Part shown: positions 1-13,800 of the stretch, piece after piece
Position numbering within the stretch: position 1 is the first letter of the stretch
Layout of the letters: the number at the start of each line of letters is the position of its first letter
Source: Apostichopus japonicus
Lineage: Eukaryota > Echinodermata > Holothuroidea > Aspidochirotida > Stichopodidae
Reading direction: 5' to 3'
Assembly (NCBI RefSeq): GCF_037975245.1
Contig: NC_092563.1
Span: 13,318,001-13,382,000, forward strand
Length of the DNA stretch: 64,000 nucleotides
The notes under the pieces: model-generated
Database searches by the model: none
What the model saw: the letters and a program-made list of their open reading frames with translations, nothing else
Told to the model about the DNA's origin: nothing
Program-made: the position numbers and the translations under genes

Positions 1-3000
1 TGTAAACTTATTTGATTCTTTTATGCAAAATAAAAGAAAATAGATATTTGTCGGTTTAATAGCCAATCTAACAAACTGCATATAAACAAGTATTGACATT
101 ATTACCAAACAACGGAAGTTCCAGTAAGAAGATCTTGAAATGTTCTCTCTTTTTAATGTCTGTCTGGAATTTTCTGTTCTTATTAATGTCTTTCTGGAAT
201 TGTCTCTTTTTTTACGTCTTTTCAGATTCCTTTTATACTGTTAGGTAATACTACATTAGTTCATCAATCCACACCTTTTTATTAATTTTGAATATCTTCT
301 ATTAATTTTTTATTTTTTTTATGGTGGAACTTTGAAGCTCTGAAAAACGTTTTCAAGAAGTATTTGAACATGGTGGCATTCACAGTGTGGAATTCCACTG
401 ATGACTCAAAATAATAAGAATAAAAAAGCATGATTTAGAATTGAGGAACTCTCCCAATCTTCCTCTTTTATTGCCATAACATGTGTAAAAGCATCCTCCA
501 AAATGATTGTGATAAAAGACCCAAGATCTCTTTCAATTTGCTTGAGGACAAGTTTACATAAATAAAAGGATATCTTTTCCACTACATTATCATCCACAAC
601 ATAATGTGAGATGTTATCAAAATTTTATGGCAATTTAAAGTTTTAATGCGATTTCTACCTCTTACATCTACTAGCAGGCCTCTTCCCTTACTGGAAAAGG
701 GCCTCTCTCTCTTGGAACTGACAAAAGAAACAAGTATTTATAACATAAAAAAAAATATAAAATTTTTTTAAAAAAAGAGTATGAACAGTGACTATTGGAA
801 GGAGCATACGAAATTGACCACCACTGTTGTCTGGATGACTTCAGTTTTCGAGTTGTGAAAGAGGGGGAAATACCCATCATGCATTGCATTGAAAGAAATA
901 TTTAACACGAAAGCTGTACAATCAAGAAAGAATTAAGTCTAGATAGAAAACATTGATGAGAAAGGTATGAATGACAACATGAAAATAAAAACACAAATTA
1001 TCAAATTTATGAAGCAGTCAAATACACCTAAATACTGCATTATATTGGCACAAGGACTGTTCAATTAGAATGCGCTGGGATTCACAATATATTTTAATGT
1101 TATCTACAAATTGATTATAAAAACTAGTCAAAATGTTGCATAAACTTCCATAAATTATAGTGTAAACAAAGACGCCAATAGTTACGACATGTATACAAAA
1201 ATTTGTTTATTTTGGCAGAGGTCTGTATCTCCTGTGTAGATCCATGAGTCAAAACCATTCTGAACTTTTTGCTTTAATTGAATGTGCAGATTTATCTCAC
1301 TGTGCTAATTTAGTCGACAGCATTACGCCGGTCTCAAAATGTAATTTGAAAATGTAAATTGATTCAACGCAATTGTATTCACCTTTCCCCGAGTTCACAG
1401 TTACAAAATATTCTAATTTTGACAGTATGGCTCAAACCCATTATATCACATATTTCATATTTTTGGTGATCATTGAAATGAGGATAGTGTGTTAGTCTTG
1501 TAGTACCCTGTTTATAACCAAAGCTTTATTTAGAATAAAAGAGGTCTTTCTGGAAGTTGCTTTTAACTTTCGGTCTTTTTTAATGAAAATTTATGACTGA
1601 TACAGTTTGATTGGTCACAGCTAAAGCTGCCATAAAGGCAAATATGAGGGTGGCCATGATACCAACAGAAGTATACAAAGTGTGACAAACACTGTCACAA
1701 GAGTGTGACCAGCTCAACCGATCAAAATATGGAAAAATATCTTGATTTAAGCAGCATCAGTTTGTTCTCTATGTAATCTTGCCTCTGAAATACTATGTAC
1801 TTCAAAAAGAAAAGAAGAAAAGGTTGTATTTAAAATGAAATTCCACAGCACTGCTTTTAATCCAATAAAAATAATGCAATTACTGATCCATGGGGGAAAA
1901 GTCTTAGTAAATTCCAACATATATATATGTGAGCTGACATATATGGTATTCTTTTGCATCATGTCATAACCCCATAGGGACTGCTTTTTGCCTCCAAAAC
2001 TATCCCAAAAGAAATTTCAGAAAAATGAAACTAGAAGCTGGAGGGGAAGGTAGAAGAAGATGAATCATTCATCAACGATGGATGAAGTGTTCAGAATTTT
2101 TGTATTTTATTTGTCTCAAAGACGACCATATTTTGCAGACAGTTTCACAAGAGTGCATGCACAATGATAGCTGAATGTCAGTGCATGAATAGAATATAGG
2201 CCTACTGTACCAATGGGGAATTATCATACAGGCTTTGACTTACAAAGTGCAAATGCCGGTAGTCTTTCAGTGCATGTATTTCAAAATTCACTTTCATTTT
2301 GATAATCATTTTGATATTCTTTACATGGTTATTCAAGCAGAGCTACTTTCATTCTCTGTACGTAATGGAGAATAACAAGCTTTTCTTTCCCTTAATTGTG
2401 GCAGACAGATATTATACATGTCTATAACCTTTGGTACCAGTGGTTAATTCAGGTCAAGTCACATGAGCACTTTATAGTTTATTATGCTCAATATTTTATT
2501 CCATTTGTTTTGGAATCTTAATTAACATTTCTATGCTCAACTCGTTCCCTTTAATAGAAGAAGCTTAATTGTCACTCGAAATGGATTGAACTTATGTTTC
2601 CCTCATTTGTATTTCACTTCCAACTCCTTTCTTTCATTGTTCTCCCCCCCCCCCTTCACCCCCTCCCCCTTTATAAGTTGTTCTCTTGTAACCTCCCCCT
2701 TAAAACAACCTACTTTTAACCATCTCGGTTTTGTTTCTTCCCACTCAGAGATAAATTGCAAATTCATAAGATTTAAGACATCCCTGAGTTTTCATCATCA
2801 CAAGAGTTTGTGTCTTGTTCCAAAGCTACTGTACAAAAACACACTCTTGCAATGTATGTAATATGTATGATGTTTCAAAGAATCCATGCTGTACTGTAGC
2901 ACGTGGCATCTGGAAAATTGTTCACTTGAAATAGGGAGTGGCTAATGGAAATCTGAGGGCGCTACTTAATATTCAAACTTGGCAGGGGCCCTGCTCTTTG

Positions 3001-3711
3001 TCTAATCCACATGTGCTGACAGGCACTTCTAGGTGTGGCAAATTACCATAAATGGTGGCGCTCTATCAGATTGTGGGTTGTCCTTCTTGGCAAAGAGTGC
3101 TCAAGTTGAAGAAAGTGAAGCAGTTCACAATGTTCAAGGATAATCCTTAATTTGACAAGACTTGAGGGTTAAAATTTGATTGGGATTCCACCGAAACATC
3201 ACACTGAGAGACGGATTACATGAATATCATGCACTGAAGCAATCAATTGTGCAATCTCATGGAAGCCCGTTGTGAATTGTGATGTAGAATAAGAGGCTAT
3301 ATGTACTAATAAAAAAAATAAAACAGACAAAACTAAATGTAACATACCACCAATATTTATGGTTTCATCTGATTTATAAGGCAAAAATATGTACCTTTGT
3401 TTTTAAAATTTGATTCTTTTCATTAAAATACCATATATATGTAAATATTTTCTATGAATATAGGATCCACCTCTAGTGTCATCAAAAAGTGTGAACAAGG
3501 CAGCAGTAGATGGGGGAGGGACGGTGAGCTGTAGCTATAATTTAAGGCAATATGTGAAACTTTAGCTCCTTTGGAATATGCTAAGCTTCTTCTTTGCTGT
3601 TTTTTTCAGACTATTTTTCCTCCTCCTCCTCCTCCTCATCATCTCCTCCTCTTCCCTAAATTGGATGAATGTATATTTTGCAAGAAGATATAAAGCCCCC
3701 AGAATGAATTT
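1..3711. other. No recognised gene
   Basis: AT-rich sequence with C homopolymers near 2646-2660. Short minus ORFs at 406-597 and 671-889 have protein-like stretches but no recognisable domain or clear splice sites. A minus exon-like piece near 3340-3375 has a GTATGT donor only. Confidence 0.6.
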
Positions 3712-4186
3712 GTGCACCAATAGAGTAGTGTTGCACCCATAGAGTAGTGTTGCACCCATAGAGTATTGTTGTGCCCATAGAGTAGTATTGCACCCATAGA
3801 GTAGTGTGGCACCCATAAAGTAGTGATGCACCCATAGAGTAGTGATGTGCCCATAGAGTAGTGTTGCACCCATAGAGTAGTCTTGTGCCCATAGAGTAGT
3901 ATTGCACCCATAGAGTAGTGTGGCACCCATAAAGTAGTCTTGTGCCCATAGAGTAGTGTTGCACCCATAGAGTAGTGTTGTGCCCATAGAGTAGTGTTGC
4001 ACCCATAGAGTAGTGTTGTGCCCATAGAGTAGTGATGCATGCACCCATAGAGTAGCCATAGAGTAGTGTTGTGCCCATGGTGTAGTATTGCACCCATAGA
4101 GTAGTGTTGCACCCATTGAGTAGTGATGTGCCCATAGAGTAGTGTTGCACCCATCGACTAGTGTTGTGCCCATAGAGTGGTGTTGC
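3712..4186. repeat. Minisatellite of about 19-bp units
   Basis: About 24 units of CCCATAGAGTAGTGTTGCA, alternating with versions ending GTTGTG, run head to tail with scattered substitutions. Because the unit is 19 bp, long ORFs appear in all three minus frames. None is a gene. Confidence 0.9.
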
Positions 4187-4367
4187 ACAAATTATCGCCA
4201 TGCGTTATTGATATCAACTGACATCACTCATAACGGTCTGATATCTGTACCTTTTTTTACTAATTTTTATTATTGTAATCGGTATCAGATCGGTATTGGC
4301 AGATATTGGGATTTAAAAATATCGGTCATTGGCCAAATACTGATATTAACAATATCGTTGCAACACC
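4180..4367. mobile_element. Probable small hAT-like MITE next to the minisatellite
   Basis: The left end GTGTTGCACAAATTATCG and the inverted right end GGTGTTGCAACGATATTG share GTGTTGCA. The inside is rich in ATCGGTAT and GATATT motifs. No target duplication is visible, perhaps because the left flank is now minisatellite. Confidence 0.4.
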
Positions 4368-5721
4368 ACAATAAATAGTTTATAGAATGTCAGCAATCTT
4401 GAATTAATGACTCTACAAGGATTTTGTAATTTTCAACTCAAATGTCATTAGCATACGCATTGATGGAGAGAAAAGTATTTAGAGGCAAAGGTAGAAATCT
4501 ATCAAATCTGATAAAAAACTAGGATGGTTACTAAGTAATTTAGTTTGAGCAACAATAAAAAGATCTTAGCTTATATGTGGGTCATATCAAATACATGTGT
4601 CACTTTAAGTAGCTACAGTATAGTTAAGTCAACTATTTGAAACATTTTTACGTAGATGCCCCACTAGAATACCAAGCATCCATTGCAACGTACATACATG
4701 TGATTCTCATTTTGTACCCTGCTTTCAGGTCATTGAGCCAACCTGATTTCCCTCGTGTATGCTTCTGCCGTACCTATTGCGAGTTATCAACAGCAATAAT
4801 TCAGTCAAATTCTCACTTTGAATGTTTGATGCTCTCTTTAGACCTCTGCACTAATTGTCTGATACATCGTGAAAGACCATGATACATATTGAAGGAATTT
4901 CCTGCAAAGGCTTCCTACAGTAAAGTCTTATGTTCAGGATAGGATTATCCCAAATATCTAAAAGGTTACTGTTACAGAGAGGTTGCTCAACTCAGAGAGA
5001 GTCAACCCTGTCCTGCTTTTACTCTAACGGAGGCAAAATCGATCGTATCTTTGACGTTGTGATTGCAAAACAACCTTTTATGTCATTTTTTTCAAGAAAG
5101 TCCACACAATCGTCTCTAGTTTAGACAGCAATATTCAAATTTAATGTATTTTTTTAATACACACGATCATAATTTATGCACCCGAATAATTCTGTTTGCA
5201 GGTAATCAGATTGATCGAAGGTATTTCAGTCAAAGCGATGAAACTTAAGAAATGGACAGGGATTGCAAAACTCTGGTACAAACAAGAAACTGCTCTTCCT
5301 TGTTTGACCCTGACAAAGTTGACATCGGCATGAATGGACGACAATGAAGAAGATGACCAGTGCTATGCTCCCAATTTTGCCCTCTGGTAAAGATACACAT
5401 GTAATATCTCTTCTGTATCAACTTTACCGATTCCAATATATCAAGAGTACACAGGTCTGTATTGGGTTTATTCTGTAGCCACAGTTATGATTTACATGCA
5501 TATTCATGAATATACTGTCAGAATGGTCACATACTGTCAGAACAGTCAAATACTTTCACAATAATATAGCAGTGTACCTTTACGATAGAGTGAGGGTGAA
5601 GTGTCGTGAGGATCAAGGGAAGTGAAGAATTCAGTCAAATTATTGGTTTTGATGATAATGGTAACCTTTGCATTCATAATGGCATATGTGCGTGTGTGTG
5701 TATGTATGTGTGTGTGGGTAC
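4368..5721. other. No recognised gene
   Basis: Single-copy-looking AT-rich DNA. ORFs of 60-80 codons have no recognisable motif. Confidence 0.6.
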
Positions 5722-6057
5722 AAGCCTATTGTTTTTGGTGGAGGTCATTTAGGGTCACCAGGGGTCAAAACCTCGTAAACACGATATGGGCAGACCTCAT
5801 ATTAGGTGTGTAGGAGTACCACATTGTGTAAAAGAAGCCTATTGTTTTTGGTGGAGGGTAATGGTCATTTGGGGTCACCAGGGGTCAAATTGTGAAAACC
5901 TTGTAATCACGATATCTCAATACTAGAAGCTTGGCTGACCTCTAATTTAGTGTGTAGAAGTACCACATTGAGTTAAAGAAGCCTATTGTTTTTGGTGGAG
6001 GTCAAAAGCCATTTGGGGTCATCAGAGATCAAATCGTGAAACCCTTGTAAACATGTA
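5722..6057 (+). repeat. Three tandem copies of a 110-140 bp unit
   Basis: Each unit begins AAGCCTATTGTTTTTGGTGG (5722, about 5836 and about 5979) and continues with GGGGTCACCAGGGGTCAAA, then AACACGATAT in the first two, and GTACCACATTG. The copies differ by small indels. Confidence 0.8.
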
Positions 6058-9000
6058 CACCCTCACTATATATTACGTCAGATTCATGAAGAAAACTGCT
6101 CATGTTACATCATCGAAACCACAATGCATTTTTGCATTGTGGTTACTCTTATATCTACAGTTAACACATTCTCTGGGAAAGCATGAGTGCAGTTACTGAG
6201 AGGTGAAAGGGAAAGCAAGAATCCAATAAAGTTTTATCAAATTATCACTGTATACCTATTGCTTGTGCACACTCTCAAGTTTGTAGTGAAGCAAGTAAAC
6301 AAGTTCAGTCCACAATTGGGTTTAGGTCTTCATGGTGCTTCGACTGTTATGTCACGTTGTGTAATATTGTCATGGGACAGACAGTATGTGACACACTGTA
6401 TTTGGTTTAACCTATTCCAAGTTGGGACCACTGTCCAAATGTAAACTACATATCACGCGTGTGTTTGTTTAAGTGTGTGCAATTGATAACTTGCTGACAT
6501 CCACACAAAACACTGACAATTATTTCTCTGTTCCCTCTCTATGCAATTGCAGTCCACAACCATTTTCTGCTGCAAATAAAGCATAGATCCGAGTGTATAT
6601 GTGTCTGGAGACGGGTAAGAGAGGGTTGAAGTGAATTTATGTGTATCTGAAATGTTGTTAACACTGCTGTTGTACAAAATAAATAGTTCAAACATATCAG
6701 TCAGTACATCACCTTGGCTGTGGCAATTTCCTCCTTAAAAAAAAGGCTAAAGTTACAAGTGTGGGGTACTTACTGGTAAGGAACTTGAAAATATCAGAAA
6801 TAACACGGTTTGGAATGATTTATGCTTTGACTACTTGAGAGGACAAACAAGTTACAACCATTTCACTTTGATTTACCTCTTACATATATGGTTGATGTCT
6901 ATCAGACAAATTGGAGGCCTGTGAAATCCCTTCATCCCCCTTTAAGGTTTCACTTAGCTTTAAGAAGCAACCCAAGGTGGTTTCTTACGTCAATTGGCAT
7001 TATTGACTAAAAAACAAAAAATAGAGGGCGCTGTTCAATATTATTTCTGTCACTTAGTTTTCAGGTGATGTAAGAAAACAAAAACCAACAATCTATCAAT
7101 GGAAAATGAAAACCAAGCTTTCACTTTTAGGACGCTCCCCCTTGACAAACATCTTCACTAGCACTACGTACCTCCCCGTAAGATTCATGCCAACATTGCC
7201 AGGGAACAAAATCTTCAAATCTCAGGGATCTTCTCCCAAAAAACTAAAAATAAAACAGGAATCTAATCAGCATCAAGAAGTATCCCACCATATTATGATT
7301 ATATGTATATTAAAATTATTGGAACAATTTCTTAACTTACCAATAACTTTCCCACAATTCACCAATGGGGGGCAGGGCTTACTCCATCCACCATTTCAAG
7401 AAACAGTTCCTTTTACAATTTAAAGACTCATTTACACTCTGAAACAGGAATGGCATAACATCTTGTCCAGTTCGCAGGAATAAACAGTCATTGTCATAGT
7501 TTTATCAATATCCAAAATCTCTCGAAACAGATACAAAATGTTACGTCTTAGTTCTTGCGAAAGATTTTAAAATCAATCAAATCAACCTCAGTTAAAACTT
7601 TCACTACTACCTTTCTTGTAGAATTTATGACATTAAGACACCTGAAACACTCTTCACTTCACTTCTTCCTCTTATCTTTTCTCTTTTGCTCTCTCGTCTT
7701 TCCAGAGATGAACAATCCAAAATTATCTGCAGACACATCGCCTCTCTCTCACCAGACGACTTTCACGCAAGTAGTTCAGCACAAAGACAAATTATTCAAA
7801 GTACGTCTATAAATATCATTCATTTGCTTTCTCCTGTCCTGTTGAAGCGATACTAAAGCTCAGTCAAATTGTGCAAAAGCTTGTGCAGAAATCTCAAGAA
7901 AGCATCATATTTTAAACAAAATGTCCTGCAGTGAAAAGCCAAAATCCTACATAAGTTGCAGCCTTTCTTGATCTTTTCCCCTGTGTTCATGAATTGATGA
8001 CAAAATCAATTGTACATCTCCCCCCCCCCCCCCACCACCTTCCTCCTCCCACATACCCCAAAAAGTATCACATTCGTCAAGAAAATGTTCTTCCAAAACT
8101 ATAATAGTAGAGATCCTTAAAATCCTACAAAAAGTTGAGACTTTTTGGCTCCTTTTGTTTTGGTTTTTAAATGTAGTCTTCTTACATATATGCAGAATTT
8201 AACACAAATACTCAAACCCAACAAAATAGCAAAACAAGGAAAAAGGGAAGACCTCTCTCCACTTTGCAGCTTTAAAACCAGTCGAATTAGTCTCCCTCGT
8301 AAGAAGCAAATAAATCCTTGTTCTCCCCACCTAAATGTCAAGATAACATCAACAGCAGAGGATTGGTCCTCATTGTAAATATCGTTAAACGTGAGAGGTC
8401 TAAAACTATCAGAGCAGATTCCGGAGATGCTGAGGACAACTAGAGCAAACAACTACCAGATTGAAATCCCTAGCGACAGAAATCTACAGATCATCTTTGA
8501 TGGCATGTGCGTATATAATATTTATTCTGGAGAGAAGGGAGGGGGGAATGGGGGGGGTTCGGACTGCAGACCGATGGCAATAAAATTTAGAGCCTTCTTG
8601 ACAGTTGTGTAATATATGCCGGGGATATCAAAACAAACTGAAGACGAAGGTTGATATATATGTTCGTGTGAAACACTCAACCTGAAGTACACAGTTGACG
8701 ATAACAACGTCCAAAGGAAGAACACATATAACACAAGAAGGCATTATGATTGATGGCAGGCACAAAAGGGAAATCATACAGTGCCCTTCCAGCATGTTAC
8801 AATGACCCTAAACTAATTCATTCTTTGGACCTTTCTTGACCTCAAATGACCTTAAACCCTGATCCTCATGTAAAAATTAATGAGGGCCATGACATGCATC
8901 TAAACTGAATAACTGAATATTCATAAATTATGAAATATGCAATGCCCCTCAAAAGACTGTGTAGCCAACAGAATTAGATAGCCAACTATATATGACAGAA

Positions 9001-9599
9001 TGGTAGAATAACACAATGCAACCATATAAATTTCATGTTTTCATAAAATAGCATTCAAGGTGTCTGGATTGCCTGTTCTTTAATTTTCATTTCTTAGCTG
9101 CACCAGTTATGATTTTTCTTACAGTAGTATGTCACAAAAATTTATGCCAAAAAAATGTAAGCTTAGAAAACTGTTTTTTTTAGTAATAATAAGTAACCTA
9201 CAAACACAAAATCACAGAGAGATCAAGTTTCCCTAATATGCAGACCTTTTTTATAAAGAATGGACAAAACATAGCATTGAAGAACAAATAATTCAACCAA
9301 TACAGCTTGTTTACAAACAACTACCAAACTAATTGGATTTAGAAGATATAACTCCAACGTATATTATGTACAGTATATATGTCTACAGCTTAAAGGAATT
9401 TTTTAGTGAAAAATGGGATCCAATCCTTCCGGTCATATCATTTTTGGTCTTTATACTGCCCTAAGCCTTGTCCTGTGATGATTTTTAGTTTCTGTGATAG
9501 AGTGCTTAATATGTTGGCCCATCCTGCCAGAAAATTTGAATCTAACACTGACTTACATCAAGACGTGACATCAGTGCAGCGCACTGGTCAGAAGTAATC
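6058..9599. other. No recognised gene; one weak exon-like ORF
   Basis: A minus ORF at 8117-8452 has an acceptor-like CTCAG (8430) and a donor-like TAT|GTAAGA (8183), but the composition and lack of a known family leave it unsupported. The sequence also holds C homopolymers near 8021 and 8541. Confidence 0.5.
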
Positions 9600-9745
9600 A
9601 GATCTCACTCTAAGCTTGGCCTTGATTCGCTCACAGGAATGTGTACAGACTTCGCTTATGGATGTGAATACAAAAGATCTCACCATAAGCTTGGCCTTGA
9701 TACAATACACAGGAATGTGTTCAGACTTTGCGTATGGCAAAAAAT
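9600..9745 (+). repeat. Two tandem 75-bp units
   Basis: AGATCTCAC, AAGCTTGGCCTTGAT, CACAGGAATGTGT and CAGACTT follow in the same order from 9600 and from 9675. Confidence 0.8.
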
Positions 9746-10020
9746 CTCTCAAATAACAAATATCGAACAACATACTATGAAGAAAACCTAGTTAGGGAAT
9801 TCTGGAACATTTTAACTCTCCAACAGCTAACTTGCAACTAACCAGGAAATTTTCATCTTAATCATTATTTTACTTTCAGAAATGTTAACTTTCCTCGCTA
9901 CACTGTAGATTGCTAATGATAACGTCACTGTAGGCCCCGAAACGATGTGCCAGGATGACGTCACAGTCAGGCCAGGAAAAAAGAGGTAACACGGGAACCT
10001 GGTTCCCGGGAAATTTTAGT

Positions 10021-10098
10021 CACTCGCGGGAAATTTTGGAGCAGAGATAAAAATATAAATATTCGTCACTCGCGGGAAATTTTGGAGCGGAGATAAAA
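10021..10098 (+). repeat. Direct duplication of a 30-bp unit
   Basis: CACTCGCGGGAAATTTTGGA followed by GC(A/G)GAGATAAA occurs at 10021 and again near 10067. Confidence 0.75.
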
Positions 10099-10361
10099 AA
10101 AAAAATTAAAAAAAACAAGACAGCAAAAACAGAGAACTATAAAAAAAATCGCCCTCGTTATATCAGGTGTCTGTGTAAAATTAATAGTGACATGCGTTTG
10201 CTTTAGCAGCGCGATAAGTTCTCACAATCCCGCATCAAATTTTAAGTAGTGCGGGTCGAGCACAATCACCGGGAACTTCCCGCAAAGTCACTGGCAAATT
10301 ACGGCTTCCACGAAGCAATTTCAGTACCAGCGACAATAACTTAACATCCACACAAATCTCC

Positions 10362-10815
10362 GACCACATGGTAGCCTTACTTCACACTAAGTCAATGTGG
10401 AAATCTAACCTAGCCATCTGTTTATTCGCTCTAGTTGTGTCGCAAATACAAAAATTTTTAATATATAATAATATACATGGAAACTGCAATCTTCGACCAC
10501 ATGTTAGCCTAACAACCACACTAAGTCAATGGGAAATGTAGCCCAACGATCGTTTCGCCAAAAAAAACAAAAAAACAATACTTTGCGTAGCTTTTTTACA
10601 TACTTTCCAGGCTGCTATCGTCGTGCATGGTACCCGAACACCACACGTAGTCAACGGGAAAATCTAGCCTTAGCATCTCTTTATTCGCTGAAATTGTGAC
10701 GCAGTTAGCTAAAACTAAAATATCCATGAAATACTGCAACAACAAGCATGTTAGCCTAACAACCACACTAAGTCAATGGGAAATGTAGCCTAACCATTGG
10801 TTTGCCAAAAAAAAA
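10362..10815 (+). repeat. Two copies of a ~250-bp composite unit
   Basis: A block with CACACTAAGTCAATGTGGAAA and TTTATTCGCT (10362 and, diverged, 10622) alternates with a block with CATGTTAGCCTAACAACCAC (10496 and 10744). The order A-B-A-B indicates a tandem duplication of the pair. Confidence 0.7.
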
Positions 10816-13800
10816 AAAAAATGCGTAGCTTAGTTTACAACTTTCAATTTGCTGGAAATCGGCATTTGTTTGGAAGGTATGTGCTATATCTTAAATAGGG
10901 AAAATTGTATTTTATATTGGAGTAGTTTCTAGTTGTTATTATTTCTTTACATCAATCTGGTAACATTCTAGAGTAATTTTAAACAAGTTACGATGGTACA
11001 ATTTGCTTTTCAGTTTGATTGGCCTGAGCATACATTTTCTAATTGAACTCGAATGGAGTTAAATAGGTATGTTTAACTTCAAGTTTGTAACATTTCTATT
11101 TCTTCATAAACGGTATAATACTGAAAATAAGTACAAAATAAAGTCGGAATGTAGCCAATATGTAAATAAAATTTACACTTTGGTAAAGATTGAAGATGGA
11201 TGGTTTGTCTGAGATACTTTTTGAGATGGATATTTTGAGTAACTATTCTTAGCCCATTTCAAGCCATTAACAGGTGACATACACGTCGAGGTAGTTAGGC
11301 CATTCGCTGAGCACAGTGCTGACTAGGTAGGATGTCATATTTTCATATTTTGGAAATTTGTAAAAAAAAAAAAAAATCCCGAGAAACTCCAGAGGTAGTT
11401 TGATACAAACAAAAGGATACCTAAGAGCCTTTGTATTACAACGAAAGCAAAAGGAAACAGGAAAATCACAACAATAATTTTTTCTATCACAAATTTTATT
11501 GCTGGTTTCGTATAAACGGGATATTTTCTCTTTTTGAAATAATCGGAATCGGTACGATTATGAAAAAAATAATCGGTATTTTCTGTTATGCCTAATCGTT
11601 TGATCCCTAGAACGGATTACTAGTTTAATCCATGTGCGAACGTGATAATCTAATATCGTACGTCGAGTATGAATGAAGGATGGTGTCGGTTGTTTTTTTC
11701 CAAGGTTTGTGCTTTTCTTTTGGAAGTGTATGATAAAAAACAAAGGCCCTAATATAGCGTGTTATTTTTTATATTTTTTTTTATAACCGTGCGTGTAAGA
11801 GTATGTACATGTATACTGTAGCCTAGGCTATGCATATTGAATGTATGGCATTGACAGTCTCGGAACTAAGTGCTTTGAACCATAGATGAAAGTTGAGGAA
11901 AATACCGGTTGTAGTTACGATACCGGGATTCATGTTGCAACAAAACGACTCATGTGCTACCGTAACATGGTTTAACACATTTGTAGTACACTGGCAATCA
12001 CTGTAAAAATGGTCCACCAAATCGCGTCAATTGGGTCTTAAATTTTCAAAAAGCTTCAGTTCCCCCCTCAGACACCCCCTACACTGCGTTCCGCGGCGGG
12101 AAATCCGACTTCGTCAAATTTATGTTCCAGGGAAAAAAACATTTTTTCTGACCGTGGTCACAGTCGCTCATCGTTCTCCACTGTTCAAAATATATTACAT
12201 TATTAAGTTGGTGCGGATTCAAAAATTCACTTCTCCTGAATCATAGGATGAAAAATCCCTGAACTAGGACTGTGGCAATGAAAAAATTATGAAGGTTTAT
12301 TAATATACCCAATAGACTGCCACTAAAGAATTCCTTTAATCCTAGCATGATATTTGTTACAAGTGCTGCACATTTCATTAACAAGGCAAGACTTTAAAAG
12401 GGATATGTTTGCAAATACTTAACTGCCATTGGTTAAGATGCGACACTAAGAGATGTATCCACACCTAAAGATGTCTTGCTGAGAGTTCATGTCATGAATA
12501 ATAAAATGACTTCATCACTTCAAATTTTAATGTCATAATTAAGAGCCACTTCTGAGAGTGAACATTAAACTAGTTCCTATCATAAATATTAAAAGTGAAA
12601 CTTGTGTCAAAATATATGAAAGTAGGCAGCTCCCTATATCAGTCATGAAGGGAAGGCTATACCCCATCACTATAGTTTCAAGTTATAATTAGTGTTATAA
12701 ATAAAATATGAATGAAGTTTTCTCTTCTGTTAATACAAGAGGTGAACAAAGGTGACGGTAGGGATCCAGTGACCCACCAACAATCTGAAAGCTTGGTACC
12801 GACCTCTACAGACTTTTCTTGTCCCAATTTGATAATTTATTTGATTTAGAAATTGAATTGTTTAGTCATTTCCTTGAGTAGTGACAATGGCTTATTGCAC
12901 TGATTGTAAGTCGACAGATATCACCATGGCAACCATGTCATTGACACCAATGAGAGGTTATCAAACTCAGGTCCATTATGCTTTGATAATTCAGTAATTT
13001 GCAATAGTTTTTAAGAACACTTATTAATTTGTATTCAAAACTAAAAGAGATAAAACCAAACATAAATTACAAAGTTCTCTGTAACAGCTATAATTTAACT
13101 TTTTCAGTCTCATTCACACCATCATATTTTGCAACTGTGCAATTAAAAATTCTGTTGATTTTCTTTCCAAATATGTACACTGCAAAGATCATTACTGGGC
13201 GTACAAAAACTGACTGTAATCGCTGTACGTATAGTAGATTAATCCATTCTGAGTCAGCCTTAAAATAATCACGGTACTTATTAAACCATTACCAACCTCC
13301 CAGATAATCTTATAGTACTACGTCGATTATACTGAGGGTCTCGGGGGACACGGTTGTCTCTTACTCACACAATCATAACGACACACGCGAATTAATTCCC
13401 TCCATTATTCATCAGCCATTCCTAAGATGCTATCGTCACCTCTAGTAGCTGTAGCCAGTCAGCAGCAGCAGAATTGTAAGTCACATCTTATCTAACAGCC
13501 TCAATCGGCTCTTCCATTGCTGACAGGTACCCTACAATGATGACATCATTACCACGAAGGGTGAGGTACTTTTGCCAAAAGGAGCTAGAATACCTCATCA
13601 TGATCATATGATTCTTTGCTGGGATAAGTAAAGGCTACTTAATCTTCATGCTGAAATGCAGATAGGGACATTAACGGGGAGGGGGGGTGGGGGGGGAATT
13701 GTCCTCAAATATGCTGTGAGCATCAAATATTGGACAATATCAATGCTGAAAATTGACTAAAATGGGATTCTTCTTGAGCTAACATTTTTTGAGTTAATTA

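Noticed and set aside
406-597. Minus ORF with acidic, protein-like composition (EKISFYLCKLVLKQ)
   Set aside because: No acceptor at a fitting place and no recognised family. Kept only as a remark in the gap entry.
3562-4201. Three long overlapping minus ORFs (171-208 codons)
   Set aside because: They are frames of the 19-bp minisatellite, with no independent coding evidence.
8117-8452. Minus ORF of 111 codons with acceptor-like and donor-like ends and a PLTFNDIYNED stretch
   Set aside because: It looked briefly like the N-terminal part of a dipeptidyl-peptidase-like protein, but the following conserved residues are absent and no neighbouring exon fits.
13430-13477. Plus first-exon candidate opening MLSSPLVAVASQQQQN
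   Set aside because: One ATG and one donor are not enough, and no following exon was found.
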